Source: Bacteroidales bacterium (GTDB taxonomy: Bacteria; Bacteroidota; Bacteroidia; Bacteroidales; UBA1715). Taken from it: a stretch of 64,000 bases of DNA. The stretch covers positions 1-64,000 of the forward strand of contig JADKDL010000006.1 in NCBI GenBank assembly GCA_016714605.1. Reading direction: 5' to 3'. Both the position numbers and the translations under genes were made by a program. The notes beneath the pieces are model-generated. The model did no database searches, was not told the origin of the DNA, and saw only the letters and a program-made list of their open reading frames with translations. Of this stretch, positions 10,403-19,841 are shown one piece after another (positions within the stretch are counted from its first letter, which is position 1; every line of letters starts with the position of its first letter).

Positions 10403-10684
10403 ATGAAACAGGAAAATGCAATAAAAATATTTGAAGACAAAAAAGTAAGAACCCTTTGGAATGTTGAAAAAGAGAAATGGTATTTTTCTATCGTAGATGT
10501 AGTAGGTATTTTAACCGTCAGTCAGAATCCGAGGAAATATTGGAGTGTTTTAAAAACAAGGTTGAAAGCTGAAGGAAGTCAGTTGGCTACAAATTGTAGT
10601 CAACTGAAAATGCAATCAGCCGATGGAAAATTTTATCTTACCGATGTAGCTGATACAGAACAGCTTTTTAGACTCATTAAATAG
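10403..10684 (+). pseudogene. truncated Bro-N family (phage antirepressor-like) protein
   Basis: The 93-aa product matches the N-terminal Bro-N DNA-binding domain of Bacteroidota antirepressor-like proteins: the KKVRTLWNVEKEKWYFSIVD start, then SQNPRKYWSVLKTRLK, then TDVADTEQLFRLI. In the full-length family that last motif is followed by SIPSPKAEPFK-type sequence and another 150 or more residues. Here the frame stops right after LIK, and the downstream bases do not restore the family sequence in any frame I read. It is therefore a 3'-truncated relic. The intact HTH part could still be translated and bind DNA, so a functional short form cannot be excluded. It lies 77 bp before another damaged accessory gene. 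Confidence 0.7.
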
Positions 10685-10761
10685 AATATCTATACACTTC
10701 CACCACAGATATATAACCAATCTTTGTATCAAACATTCAAATTAACATATTCAACAATAAT

Positions 10762-11750
10762 ATGAAGCCCACAAATCTTCTTTCCGATATTCAAATCATC
10801 ATCTCACAAGCTCGACAAAATGCGGCTCGCTCGGTTAATTTTGAACGTGTGTTGATGTATTGGAAAATAGGGCAACGTATTTTTGAAGAAGAACAACACG
10901 GAGAAGAACGAGCAAGTTACGGTACGTTTTTAATAAAAACACTAGCAGAACAATTGGAGCCGGAGTATGGTACCGATTTTCGGCACGACAGCTCGAACGT
11001 TTTCGGCAATTTTACCGCATATTTCCAAATGCGTCCGCACTGCGGACGGAATTTGGTTGGACTCATTACAAACTAATGATATCTATTGATAATGAAGATA
11101 AAAGATCGTTTTATTTCTCTGAATCAATTAAAAACACTTGGAATGCACGAGAGTTAGAACGCCAAATAAATAGTCAACTTTACGAGAGATTACTTTTAAG
11201 CAACGATAAAAAGAGCATATTGGCAGTTGCAAAAAATCAAAAAAATCCTGAATTGCCCGAAGAAATTATAAAAGACCCTATGGTTTTAGAGTTTTTAGGT
11301 TTGAAGCGTGAAGCTGCATACTATGAAAAAGATTTTGAACAAGCAATAATAACCCATTTACAAGATTTTCTTTTAGAATTAGGAAACGGTTTTGCATTTG
11401 TTGCTCGTCAGAAACGCATTCATATAGAAGGTGATGATTTTTTTATTGATTTAGTTTTTTATAATCGCCTTTTACAATGCTTTGTCTTAATAGAAATAAA
11501 AACGCACAAGTTAAGCCATCAAGATATAGGACAACTTCAAATGTACGTCAATTACTACGACCGTGTTGAGAAAAAGGACTTTGAAAAACCTACTATTGGG
11601 ATTTTACTTTGTGCCGATAAAAATAATGCAGTTGTGCAATATTCCTTACCCGAAAACAATAAGACTATTATGGCAAGTAAATACAAGCTTTATTTACCTT
11701 CAGAAAAAGAATTGCTTAAAGAATTAAAAAAAGAATTAGAAAGCGAATAA
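10762..11750 (+). pseudogene. YhcG/DUF1016-type PDDEXK nuclease, frameshifted
   Basis: Two overlapping frames encode one protein. The first (10762 on) carries the YhcG N-terminal domain (SVNFERVLMYWKIGQRIFEEEQ). The second, open to 11750, carries the C-terminal PDDEXK domain with the catalytic-type region FFIDLVFYNRLLQCFVLIEI and KTHKLSHQDIGQLQMYVNYY. They join if one T is added to the T run at 10977-10980; the new frame then reads QLERFRQFYRIFPNASALR, which is exactly the family bridge. The restored protein has about 329 aa, the normal length. Function is inferred as a DNA-degrading or structure-specific nuclease of an accessory or defence type. The single homopolymer break could be a sequencing error. 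Confidence 0.85.
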
Positions 11751-12012
11751 TCAATTATAAGCTACAAAATTCAATTTTCAGAGAGTTTTCTGTTGGTACA
11801 GAATTCGTTGGAAGATAAAGTGAATTTAGACCTTCAAAAGAATACTTGATTGGGGTGTGAGATATATGATTGTTCTAAAATCTTTAATTTGATCTGAACC
11901 ATAATTTGAGCGATTGATTTTGTTCTTTTTAAGAAAAAAACCCACATTATTATTTTGTTAAAAGGAATTTTTATGTTAGCATTGGAAATGTATTTCCAGT
12001 AAGACAAAAAAC
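11751..12012. other. intergenic region upstream of the secreted-protein cluster
   Basis: The stretch contains no coding frame that I can support. Its right end holds the promoter at 11954-11984. The remainder is A+T-rich with no clear terminator for the YhcG relic. Confidence 0.5.
11954..11984 (+). promoter_or_regulatory. Bacteroidota-type promoter, decayed duplicate
   Basis: TTTG at 11954-11957 is followed by exactly 19 nt and TAGCATTG at 11977-11984, close to the TTTG / TAnnTTTG consensus. It lies 29 bp before the pseudogene at 12013. The promoter at 12214-12244 has the same -33 box, the same spacer length and the same TTAGCAT context. Confidence 0.55.
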
Positions 12013-12178
12013 ATGAAATTTCTACTATTATCTATGTATTTGATGATTTCATTGGTTGGAATTTCTCAAACAATTTCATCAGATGTGCTCTCACCTTCAG
12101 GCGATTGGGTGAAAAAACTATGCAAGTATGCAATTTACCATTGGTGAAGTTGTAACCGAAACAATTCATTACAATTGA
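12013..12178 (+). pseudogene. decayed duplicate of the small T9SS protein at 13028
   Basis: The reading starts like a secreted protein (hydrophobic leader, then SQTISSDVLSPSGDWVKK) and parallels the N-terminus of the 13028 gene (TSDVLISSGDYVKNKY). A small deletion after GTGAAAAA shifts the frame, which ends in a TGA. At the DNA level the similarity continues through TATGCAAGTATGCAATTTAC to about 12165. Only about 55 codons remain, so the C-terminal sorting domain is lost. With the twin promoter upstream, this is the relic of a tandem duplication of the cluster's front end. Confidence 0.75.
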
Positions 12179-12213
12179 AATTTTTGGGAAGAATGATTGA
12201 TATTCTATTTCTT

Positions 12214-12244
12214 TTTGTTAAAATGATTTTTTAAATTAGCATCG
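12214..12244 (+). promoter_or_regulatory. promoter of the secreted-protein cluster
   Basis: TTTG at 12214-12217, a 19-nt spacer and TAGCATCG at 12237-12244 form a near-consensus Bacteroidota promoter. Transcription would start about 45 nt before the ATG at 12297 and could read through the tightly spaced genes to 19.1 kb. Confidence 0.55.
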
Positions 12245-12296
12245 AAAATGATTTTTATTCAAGAAAACTATATACTGATAATTACTAAAAAATATT

Positions 12297-13022
12297 ATGA
12301 GAACTTCACTTTTTATTTTGACTTCCTTTTTATTATTTAGCTCATGTGTTTTAAAAAAAGGTAATTTATTACTAACTGAGAAAGAGAATGAAATTATTGC
12401 TACTCAATCTATTAAAGATTACATGAAACTTTTTTCTAATCCTTCAATAGTTCTGAAAGCCCCAAATTCTGAAAATAAAACTACTCAAGCTGACCCTAAT
12501 TCATATATTTATAATGCAATTGAAAAGGAACTATTAATAGCTGGTTTCGATGTAAAGGATCGAGGATTGTTTAATGAAGTCGTAGGAAAATCAAAAGAAA
12601 TAAATTACGAAGAAATTAGAACTCTTACAGGAACAGATTTAATTCTGGAACTAGTGAATGTATCAACTAAACTTGAATTTGTTACAAATAAATACTATAA
12701 AGCTGACGGCAGGGAATCTATTGCTCCATATACCTATAAAGTATATGGAGCTGTCATTGAATTCAAATTAATTATTATTCAAAACAATCAATATGCTGGA
12801 AGCTATCTATTCTACTATACTCCATGCTCAAAAATTACTGAAGATTGCGGTTGTAAAGTACTTTACAAGGATTTTCCCTCCAAAGTTTATCCTTATTTAA
12901 ATCCATGTACAATTGATATGAGTCCAAATAGAACCTCATTTGAATATGTCTCACAGGATGCAATGGTGGAATTTGTCCGTAATGGTGTTAAACAAATGAT
13001 AAATGAAATAAAAAACAAATAA
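12297..13022 (+). CDS. lipoprotein of unknown function
   Basis: A 241-aa protein with a type II signal peptide (SLFILTSFLLFSSC, lipid-modified Cys at residue 17), so it is membrane-anchored. The mature part is mixed alpha/beta. It carries a GTDLILELVNVS strand and a cysteine-containing segment (PCSKITEDCGCKVLY) in its second half, suggesting a disulphide or a metal site. I recognise no family. It is the first gene of a run in which the next start codon follows the stop by only 5 nt, so co-transcription with the T9SS and FN3-like genes is likely. Function is unknown; a surface or periplasmic role is inferred from the signal peptide and neighbours. Confidence 0.8.
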   Translation: MRTSLFILTSFLLFSSCVLKKGNLLLTEKENEIIATQSIKDYMKLFSNPSIVLKAPNSENKTTQADPNSYIYNAIEKELLIAGFDVKDRGLFNEVVGKSKEINYEEIRTLTGTDLILELVNVSTKLEFVTNKYYKADGRESIAPYTYKVYGAVIEFKLIIIQNNQYAGSYLFYYTPCSKITEDCGCKVLYKDFPSKVYPYLNPCTIDMSPNRTSFEYVSQDAMVEFVRNGVKQMINEIKNK

Positions 13023-13027
13023 TTTTT

Positions 13028-13513
13028 ATGAAAAAAGCATTATTAATACTTTGTTTTCAATTATTGGTGTTTCTGGCTGGAGCTCAATATGTTACTTCAG
13101 ATGTATTAATATCATCTGGTGACTATGTGAAAAATAAGTATGCAAGTATGCAATTTACCATTGGTGAAGTTGTAACTGAAACAGTTTCTTCTAATGGAAT
13201 TATCGTAACACAAGGTTTTAATCAAACTAATATTTTACTTACTCAAATTGACGAGAAAACGAATGATTACTTTTCTATAGTTGGTTTTCCAAATCCGGCA
13301 ATGGACAGATTTACATTAATTATTAGTAGCCATCAATATTCTGAATTTATCATTTCCATGTGCGACAACTTAGGACAGATAATCTCTCAACAGTATAGTT
13401 CTGAATGCAAAATAGAATTTGATTTAAGTGATTTTGTAATTGGAACATATTATCTAAAAGTATCAGACAACGGGAATAGTGTTTTAAAAACCTTGAAAAT
13501 TCAAAAATATTAA
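13028..13513 (+). CDS. small secreted protein with T9SS type A sorting domain
   Basis: The product has 161 aa. A Sec signal peptide (1-19) precedes a short region (SDVLISSGDYV, then MQFTIGEVVTETV and VVTQGFNQ-like IVTQGFNQTN) that is widespread in small Bacteroidota exported proteins. The last about 80 residues form a type A T9SS C-terminal domain: FPNPAMDRFTL, the LGQII strand, and GTYYLKVSDNG near the end with a basic tail (LKTLKIQKY). Cargo of this type is exported through the T9SS and anchored or released at the surface. The mature part before the sorting domain is tiny, so it is probably a structural or accessory surface protein. It sits between two lipoprotein genes with 5-nt and 1-nt gaps. 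A broken copy lies at 12013. Confidence 0.88.
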   Translation: MKKALLILCFQLLVFLAGAQYVTSDVLISSGDYVKNKYASMQFTIGEVVTETVSSNGIIVTQGFNQTNILLTQIDEKTNDYFSIVGFPNPAMDRFTLIISSHQYSEFIISMCDNLGQIISQQYSSECKIEFDLSDFVIGTYYLKVSDNGNSVLKTLKIQKY

Positions 13514-13514
13514 C

Positions 13515-14483
13515 ATGAAAAAACTTTACTTTCTCTTATGTTTTGTTTTTATTATCATTTTTGAATGGTCATGCTCAGATTTGCAATTCGATAGAATTGA
13601 TAAAGTATCGAAAGCTATGATAAATCAAGATTCTAACTTGGTTATTGCAGAGTCTGACGTGATTGATGTTTCTGCTGCAAAAACAATTGCTTATGGGCAT
13701 TGCTGGAATACAAAAGGAATCCCAACTATTGCAGACTTTCATTCTTCAAAAACAAATGCTCCACATAAAGAAATATTTACTGATACAATTAAGAACATAG
13801 AAGTAAATACCACTTACTTTATTCGGTCTTATATTCAAAAAGAATCGGAAATAATCTATGGCGAAGAAACCAGTTTTACTGCTACCGTAAAAGGATTGAC
13901 TATAACCTGCTTATCGGTAAAAGTTACCGGAAATCAAAGCTTTACGGTTGGTTCTAATATTAATGGAATTGGTTCTTTGAAAATATTTGAATATGGAAGC
14001 ATTTGCATAAAAGCAAATAACGATTTGCAGGAAATGAAAAAATATGAATCCTTAAAAAACGATACTTCATGGAACGATTCATATTCTAATCTAGTAAAGG
14101 GAGAAACATATAAAATAAAAGCATATATTAAACTATCTGATAGTCAAATTATTTATAGCAATGAGCTTAGCCTTAGTATGCCTCAATTGATAATAATGAC
14201 AGACACAGTTACTATTACCGGAAGTAGTTCAGTCATGTTACAAGGAACTATTGAAAATCTGCCTTACGAGATTGTTTCAAATCATGGATTTTGTTGGTCG
14301 GCAACAAGTGCTGCACCCGATTATAATGCAAGTAGAATCTCCCTTTATGAATCTACTGATACAGGGAATTACAACGCTGTTTTAACCGGATTGCAAAAAG
14401 GTGTTAGGTATTATTATCGTGCATTTGCTTTAAGTAATAATTCTGTGGTGTATGGTGAAATTAAGTCTTTTATAATCAATTAA
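13515..14483 (+). CDS. lipoprotein with FN3-like repeats
   Basis: A 322-aa protein with a lipoprotein signal (FIIIFEWSC, Cys at residue 20). The mature part has three repeats of roughly 95 residues with the Bacteroidota FN3-like pattern: a GHCW or GFCW strand, a central acidic turn, and a Tyr-rich strand (TTYFIRSYIQ, ETYKIKAYIK, VRYYYRAFAL) followed by YGE and a short edge strand. Such repeats act as spacers or binding modules on the cell surface. The gene starts 1 nt after the stop of the sorting-domain protein and ends 3 nt before the protease gene, indicating one transcript. No enzymatic motif is present. The role is inferred as surface adhesion or scaffolding. Confidence 0.82.
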   Translation: MKKLYFLLCFVFIIIFEWSCSDLQFDRIDKVSKAMINQDSNLVIAESDVIDVSAAKTIAYGHCWNTKGIPTIADFHSSKTNAPHKEIFTDTIKNIEVNTTYFIRSYIQKESEIIYGEETSFTATVKGLTITCLSVKVTGNQSFTVGSNINGIGSLKIFEYGSICIKANNDLQEMKKYESLKNDTSWNDSYSNLVKGETYKIKAYIKLSDSQIIYSNELSLSMPQLIIMTDTVTITGSSSVMLQGTIENLPYEIVSNHGFCWSATSAAPDYNASRISLYESTDTGNYNAVLTGLQKGVRYYYRAFALSNNSVVYGEIKSFIIN

Positions 14484-14486
14484 TCA

Positions 14487-16522
14487 ATGCGGATACAAAA
14501 TATTTTATACACACTATTTTGCTTTCTATTAGCTCTTGGAGTTAGTGGTCAAGAGCCTGTACAAGCAAATTTGTTGGAAATAGGCGATTCGCTTGTTATT
14601 GAATTGAGAACTGAAAACTGTCCATCGGGACAAGCATATATGCCTCGTGCCGAATTTTATAAAAAAGGCGGAGAGAAAATTGATTTTAAAAAGACAATTA
14701 GTCTCCCAAGCAAAATGACCTGTGAAAGCTCCGCAAAACTCACCTATAACCCACGTAATGAAAACATTGCAATTAATGACAATATTTTTGCTAAAGTGTT
14801 TGTAAAAAGTGAAATAGATATAAAAGTCTCAAAACATATAGCAAAGTCACTCATTTTCCCAGGGTTGGGGAGATTACAAACTGAGAAATGGCAAACTCTA
14901 TATTTTGTATGGAATAGCGAGTTATGGTTTAATAGGAACCGGAATTTACCTTCAAAATAAAGCAAAAGAAAACTATGAATCATATAAAAATTCATTTACA
15001 CACAGCGAAAGCGGTGGCTTCTATCAAACGGCGGTGAACCAACGAAACCTTTCTTATATTGCAATAGGTGCAGGAACATGTATTTGGACACTCGACATTG
15101 CCTTCATTATAAAAAAAGCACGGAACGTAAAGAAAAATCCGATACCGGAGAAAAGCAAGTATTATCATCAGTTAGCAAACAAGGAGTTTGTACTAACTAC
15201 AAATACCATTGCATTTGACAACAGAACAGAATTTGATATTGCCCTCGAAAATGCAGCAAAATTGATAATTGACGGAAACGAACAAATCAAGACCGATGAA
15301 GCTTTAGCATTAAAAACCTTTGAAAATGCAAAAAATCAACTTTCAAAGGCTTTGAGCATTAAACCAAACCACAACGAAGCTAAAAGCCAACAAGAATATG
15401 TTGCGAGTAAAATAGCTTCTATCAAAGACAAGCAAAATAAATATGACCAAACGATTGCAGAAGCCGACCGATTATTGACTACCGGTAACATTGATGCAGC
15501 AGAATTGGAATACAACAAAGCAAAACAGATTTACCCCAATAATTCGTATCCAGAAACGAAGCTTCAACAAATAAAACAAAGAAGGGAAGCCGAAAGAATA
15601 CAAGCTGAATATGATGGAATCATAGCGAAAGCCAATAAACTCTTAGTACAAGGCAATTTGGATGAAGCTAAAATTAATTACCAAACAGCTCTTACATTAA
15701 AGCCACAAGAAAGCTATCCAAAAACAAAAATACATGAAATAGAACAAATCATCAACGACCGTGATTACAAAGAGGCAATAGTTCAAGCAGACAAAGCTTT
15801 TGATAATAAACAATTTGACCTTGCTAAGTCATACTATGAAAAGGCTAAAAACCTGAAACCGAATGAGACGTATCCGAAAAATAGGATAGCAAGTATTAAT
15901 AAAATGTTGGAGGTTAATATACCAAACCCTCAAGTTTCATCAAACGGAAACCCATTTTATGAAAAAAATAAAAATGCAGTATTCAAGATCGAACTACCAT
16001 TAAATAACTCATATTCAACAAGTCAAGGGACAGGTTTCTTAATATCTTCTAATGGCATAGCAATATCAAATTTTCATGTGTTCGAAAACTGCAATTGGAG
16101 AAATGGAACAGTCAGCATAAATGGTGAGACGTTTTCTATTGCTGAATTATTAGCATATAATGGAGCTGAAGATTATGTAATTTTCAGGATTCAGACAAGC
16201 AAATCTTTACCTTATTTGAGCATAGCCAAGACTTTGCCGAAAGTAAACCGAAAAGGTTTTTGCAATTGGATTTCCAGAGGGGCTAACACTGAATTATTCA
16301 GATGGAATCATTTCCGGTTTTAGATCGATTGATTTTGGTGAAGGGGATTTCTTTATTCAAATTACTACCGACATAACACATGGAAGTAGCGGTGGTCCTC
16401 TATTCAATATGAATGGAGAGGTTGTAGGAGTTACCAGTCGAGGTGCAAATTTTGAAGGTGGCAATTTTAATTTTGCCATTAATATTCAAAAAATCCCATA
16501 TTCGAAATTCATAAAGAAATGA
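14487..16522 (+). pseudogene. membrane-anchored TPR protein with trypsin-like (S1C) protease domain, two frameshifts
   Basis: Three frames build one protein of about 677 aa. A signal peptide is followed by two membrane segments (around GIASYGLIGTGIYL and IAIGAGTCIWTLDIAFII), three TPR-like repeats (about 230-475) and a serine protease domain. His is in SNFHVF (about 526), Asp in AEDYVIF (about 560) and Ser in HGSSGGPLF (about 633). The first break is one extra G in the G4 run at 14867-14870; corrected, the frame reads GDYKLRNGKLYILYG. The second is one extra C at 16248-16249; corrected, it reads EKVFAIGFPEGLTLNYSDG. Both are +1, and removing them gives an intact multiple of three. It could be genuinely dead or, more likely, an error-damaged functional gene. 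Confidence 0.82.
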
Positions 16523-16557
16523 TATTTATTAAATGAACATGATTAATTAAGACATAT

Positions 16558-18423
16558 ATGAAACGATTTACATTATTCACATGCACGGTATTGCTTACAG
16601 TTATGATGTTTGCCCAGGCACCACAAGCATTCAAATACCAAGCGGTAATTAGAAATAATAATGGTCAAATATTGGTAAACAAGCTTGTTTCTTTGCGAAT
16701 AAGCATATTGCAGAACGACCCTCTTGGCGATATGGTATATGTGGAAACACACCAAATTGCAACCAGCGAATTTGGCATTGCAAATCTCCAGATAGGTTCA
16801 GGGATGGTTATAACCGGAGTATTTAAAGATATTGCTTGGGGTACAACCACTCACTTTGTAAAATTGGAACTAGACATAACCGGAAATAGCAATTATGAGT
16901 TTATTGGCACATCGCAACTCCTCAGTGTTCCGTATGCACTCTATGCCGAACATGCAGGCAATGTGGGCGACGACTTGGATAAAGACAATACCAACGAAAT
17001 ACAGGTTCTAAAACTCAGCAACGATACACTATATCTTTCAAATGGAGGAAAGGTATATCTTGGTAAATATTTAGACGATACCAATACCGACAATCAAACT
17101 TTAAAAATAGAAGGTAATGAGCTGGTAATAAGCGGAGGCAATAGAGTGAGTTTTTCGGGAGCGGTTGACCTCGATGCCGACCCAACAAACGAGCTTCAAG
17201 TTTTACAATATTCAAATGATACAATATATCTGAGCAAAGGCAACTATATTGTGCTACCTGACAACATAGACAACGACACCCTCAATGAGATACAAACAAT
17301 TACAAGAACAGGCAATACCATAAACCTATCTAAAAACGGCGGAACATTTACTGTTGCCGATGGTGACGATAGCGAAACCAACGAACTCCAAAACCTAACC
17401 GAAGTCCTTAAAGGAAACAGTGCAAATGCACAGATAAAGAATGTGTCAAACCCTACCGATGCTCAGGATGCTGCGACAAAGGCGTATGTGGATGTTTTAT
17501 TGAATATAATTGAGAATAGTGGCAAATTTGATATTGTGGATTTTGATTGGCAAGATGTTTATTTTCATGATACAATAAAGTTGCAATTTACAGACAAATC
17601 ACTTTTTGAACCTACAACATGGTTATGGGATTTTGGGGATGGAAAAACTTCAACGGAACAAAATCCCGTTCATATATATGATTCTCTTGATACATACACA
17701 GTACAATTGACTGCAACTGCTTTAAATTATACCAAGTCAATTTCAAAAAAAATAGTACTAGATTCTGTGTTTGATATTGAAGGAAACCTATATCCTTTGG
17801 CTTTGTTCGGTAATCAAGTATGGATGACAAAAAACATTGAATCTTCAAAATTAAATGATGGAACTGAAATTGTTTTTAATTCAGACGGCAATTGGCCAGA
17901 TTTTACCGTTCCTGCATACACATTAATTGGTGCACCATCTTTAAAATATGTATATAACTGGTATACTCTTCAATCAAATAAGATTTGTCCCAAAGGTTAT
18001 CATGTCCCTTCTGATGATGAATGGTCGCAATTAGAAAACAACCTAATAAAAAATGGTTATAATTATGATGATTCTAAAGACGATGACGGAGATAGAGAAA
18101 CTCAAAATAAAATTGCAAAATCAATGGCAACCAATTCTAGTTGGAATTTTAATGCTAATGAAGGTGTGGTTGGAAATACTGATTTTCCACAAAAAATGAA
18201 TTCATCTGGGTTTTCAGCTACTCCTGACGGAGCAAGAGTAAATTCAAATAATCAACCTTATTTGATTTGGGTAAATGAATCGACTTTTTGGTGGTCATCA
18301 ACCACTTCTAATACAGCAAATAATATAGCATTTATAAGATATTTGAATTATGCTGATGATTCTATGTTAAGAACCGAACGTCAAAAAAATTATGGATTAT
18401 CTATTAGGTGTGTAAAGGATTAA
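16558..18423 (+). CDS. secreted PKD and FISUMP domain protein
   Basis: The product has 621 aa and a Sec signal peptide (1-19). Residues 20-130 form a beta domain shared by many Bacteroidota exported proteins (FKYQAVIRNNNGQIL, ending SVPYALYAEHAG). Residues 150-285 contain three to four repeats of a NEIQVLKLSNDTLYLS-type unit joined by Asp-rich turns. A PKD domain (about 335-395) carries WDFGDGKTSTEQNP. The C-terminal 210 aa match the Fibrobacter succinogenes major paralogous (FISUMP) domain: MTKNIESSKLNDGTEI, CPKGYHVPSDDEWSQLE, SGFSATPDGAR, WWSSTTS and IRCVKD. It is probably a surface adhesin or carbohydrate-interacting protein. It follows the protease gene by 35 bp and precedes the next gene by 3 bp. 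Confidence 0.9.
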   Translation: MKRFTLFTCTVLLTVMMFAQAPQAFKYQAVIRNNNGQILVNKLVSLRISILQNDPLGDMVYVETHQIATSEFGIANLQIGSGMVITGVFKDIAWGTTTHFVKLELDITGNSNYEFIGTSQLLSVPYALYAEHAGNVGDDLDKDNTNEIQVLKLSNDTLYLSNGGKVYLGKYLDDTNTDNQTLKIEGNELVISGGNRVSFSGAVDLDADPTNELQVLQYSNDTIYLSKGNYIVLPDNIDNDTLNEIQTITRTGNTINLSKNGGTFTVADGDDSETNELQNLTEVLKGNSANAQIKNVSNPTDAQDAATKAYVDVLLNIIENSGKFDIVDFDWQDVYFHDTIKLQFTDKSLFEPTTWLWDFGDGKTSTEQNPVHIYDSLDTYTVQLTATALNYTKSISKKIVLDSVFDIEGNLYPLALFGNQVWMTKNIESSKLNDGTEIVFNSDGNWPDFTVPAYTLIGAPSLKYVYNWYTLQSNKICPKGYHVPSDDEWSQLENNLIKNGYNYDDSKDDDGDRETQNKIAKSMATNSSWNFNANEGVVGNTDFPQKMNSSGFSATPDGARVNSNNQPYLIWVNESTFWWSSTTSNTANNIAFIRYLNYADDSMLRTERQKNYGLSIRCVKD

Positions 18424-18426
18424 ATT

Positions 18427-19101
18427 ATGGAAATTACGATAAAGTTGAGGACAGAAGAGGAGTTAAAGATAGATACTATCCGTAATTTTTCAAGAAACAA
18501 TATATTTTTCTTTGATGAAATTTTAAACGCTTCAATAAACAAAATCACTGCTGAATATCATCAAATGAAACATATGGAGCAAGATATGTTAGCAAAAGAT
18601 GATGAAGAAGAGCGAGAATTAATACGAAGTGATATTCACGATATAGAATGTCAATTATACTCAAAAAAACAAACAGTTTACGAAATGAAAATTATGTTTT
18701 TATTTAAAGAAATTGAAACATGTATTGTTTCAATATTTAATGAGGCATATTATGATTTTGATATTACTAAGACCCACAAAGAAAGTTATATTTCTAATTT
18801 TTGGAAAAATAAAAAATTGAACATTGGGGATATTAACGGTTATTGTGAATATCTAGAGTTAAGAAAAGTTAGTAACTATATAAAACATGAAAATATTAGT
18901 TTTTTTCATGAAAGCCAGAATCATATTTTGAATGTTAAAGAATTTAAGAATTTTAAAAACACCTATTTGCGTAATGTTGAATATAGTGATTCATTGAAAT
19001 TTTTCTATAACAGGGTTTCTGTAAAAATGACATCTTTTTTAAATGAATTTGGTGAAATAATAATTAAAAATGCATTTGTGAAAAAGGAAGAAAATAATTA
19101 G
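18427..19101 (+). CDS. hypothetical helical protein, possibly HEPN-like
   Basis: A 224-aa cytoplasmic protein with no signal peptide, mostly helical and highly charged (acidic DDEEERELIRSD near residue 60). The segment LELRKVSNYIKHENI (about 142-156) is reminiscent of the R...N..KH helix in HEPN-type proteins, but the spacing is not the standard RxxxxH, so this is only a hint. It starts 3 nt after the FISUMP gene and is intact, which suggests it belongs to the same transcript although its neighbours are exported. I do not recognise a family and propose no function. Confidence 0.65.
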   Translation: MEITIKLRTEEELKIDTIRNFSRNNIFFFDEILNASINKITAEYHQMKHMEQDMLAKDDEEERELIRSDIHDIECQLYSKKQTVYEMKIMFLFKEIETCIVSIFNEAYYDFDITKTHKESYISNFWKNKKLNIGDINGYCEYLELRKVSNYIKHENISFFHESQNHILNVKEFKNFKNTYLRNVEYSDSLKFFYNRVSVKMTSFLNEFGEIIIKNAFVKKEENN

Positions 19102-19172
19102 TATTCAACAACTTTATTCCTGTATTATTATTTTCTAGATTTACTCAATTATTCAATAAAATTAATTAAAAA

Positions 19173-19526
19173 ATGGAGAAAATTACAACAGATCTTATTG
19201 ATAAGCTGAAGACAGTAAAGTCTTTGGAATTAATCAAGTTAGAAATAGAACAAAAAAGAGTTGATGTAAAAAAACAACTTGAAATTATTGGGTCAAGATT
19301 TGAATTTGATAATTTCTACGGAACTGAACTTATTTGTTTTTTTCCGTATATTCATCATTTCAATGAAATTGATTTTAGGTTGTTATTAGCATATAATGAA
19401 TTAGTTTATATTATAAAAGGTGTAAATATCACCTTTCATACTAATATAACAGATGGTGAAATGGAAAATTACGAAGAAATAAAAACACAGATTGAAGAGA
19501 TAAAAGAAAAGTTTAAAACAAAATAA
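19173..19526 (+). CDS. hypothetical protein
   Basis: A 117-aa, acidic protein without signal peptide or membrane segment. It begins with a lysine- and glutamate-rich helix (KLKTVKSLELIKLEIEQKRV) that may form a coiled coil, has an aromatic central strand region (ELICFFPYIHHF) and ends in a second charged helix. I recognise no family. It lies 71 bp after the previous hypothetical gene and in the same direction. Intact length and A+T-rich codon use like its neighbours support a real gene. Confidence 0.55.
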   Translation: MEKITTDLIDKLKTVKSLELIKLEIEQKRVDVKKQLEIIGSRFEFDNFYGTELICFFPYIHHFNEIDFRLLLAYNELVYIIKGVNITFHTNITDGEMENYEEIKTQIEEIKEKFKTK

Positions 19527-19841
19527 AGGTTATCATGTCACTTTCTTCATCCATCAAAGTTTTGACATTTCATTAAATATTCTAATCATTTCCACAAGTT
19601 TGGTTTTTTTATACCTAGTTGTCTGAGCTTAAAGAATAAAGCAAGTTCAAGATTAAAGTACGCTAGGCACGAGTTTGTAACTCGGACTTTACTAAGTAAT
19701 TGTAATGGATTGTATTATACATTACGAGCTACAAGATCGCAACAACCATAAGTACAACAGCGTAGCGAAAATATTTTGCTAAAAAATATAAAAGCAAACC
19801 AAAACCTCTGTTTAAGCATTAACTTTGCAAAGGTTTAAAAA
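19527..19841. other. intergenic region with palindromic remnant
   Basis: The region contains a small palindrome at 19670-19684 (CGAGTT-tgt-AACTCG) within a CACGAGTTTGTAACTCG context of the kind seen in dispersed Bacteroidota repeats. At 19820-19827, TAACTTTG matches the -7 promoter consensus and would drive the toxin-antitoxin pair starting at 19842, but no TTTG box is found at the right distance. No ORF is supported. Confidence 0.5.

Noticed and set aside
14905..16323. Separate gene starting at 14905
   Set aside because: Its first residues continue the 14487 protein once one G is removed; it is the middle of one frameshifted gene.
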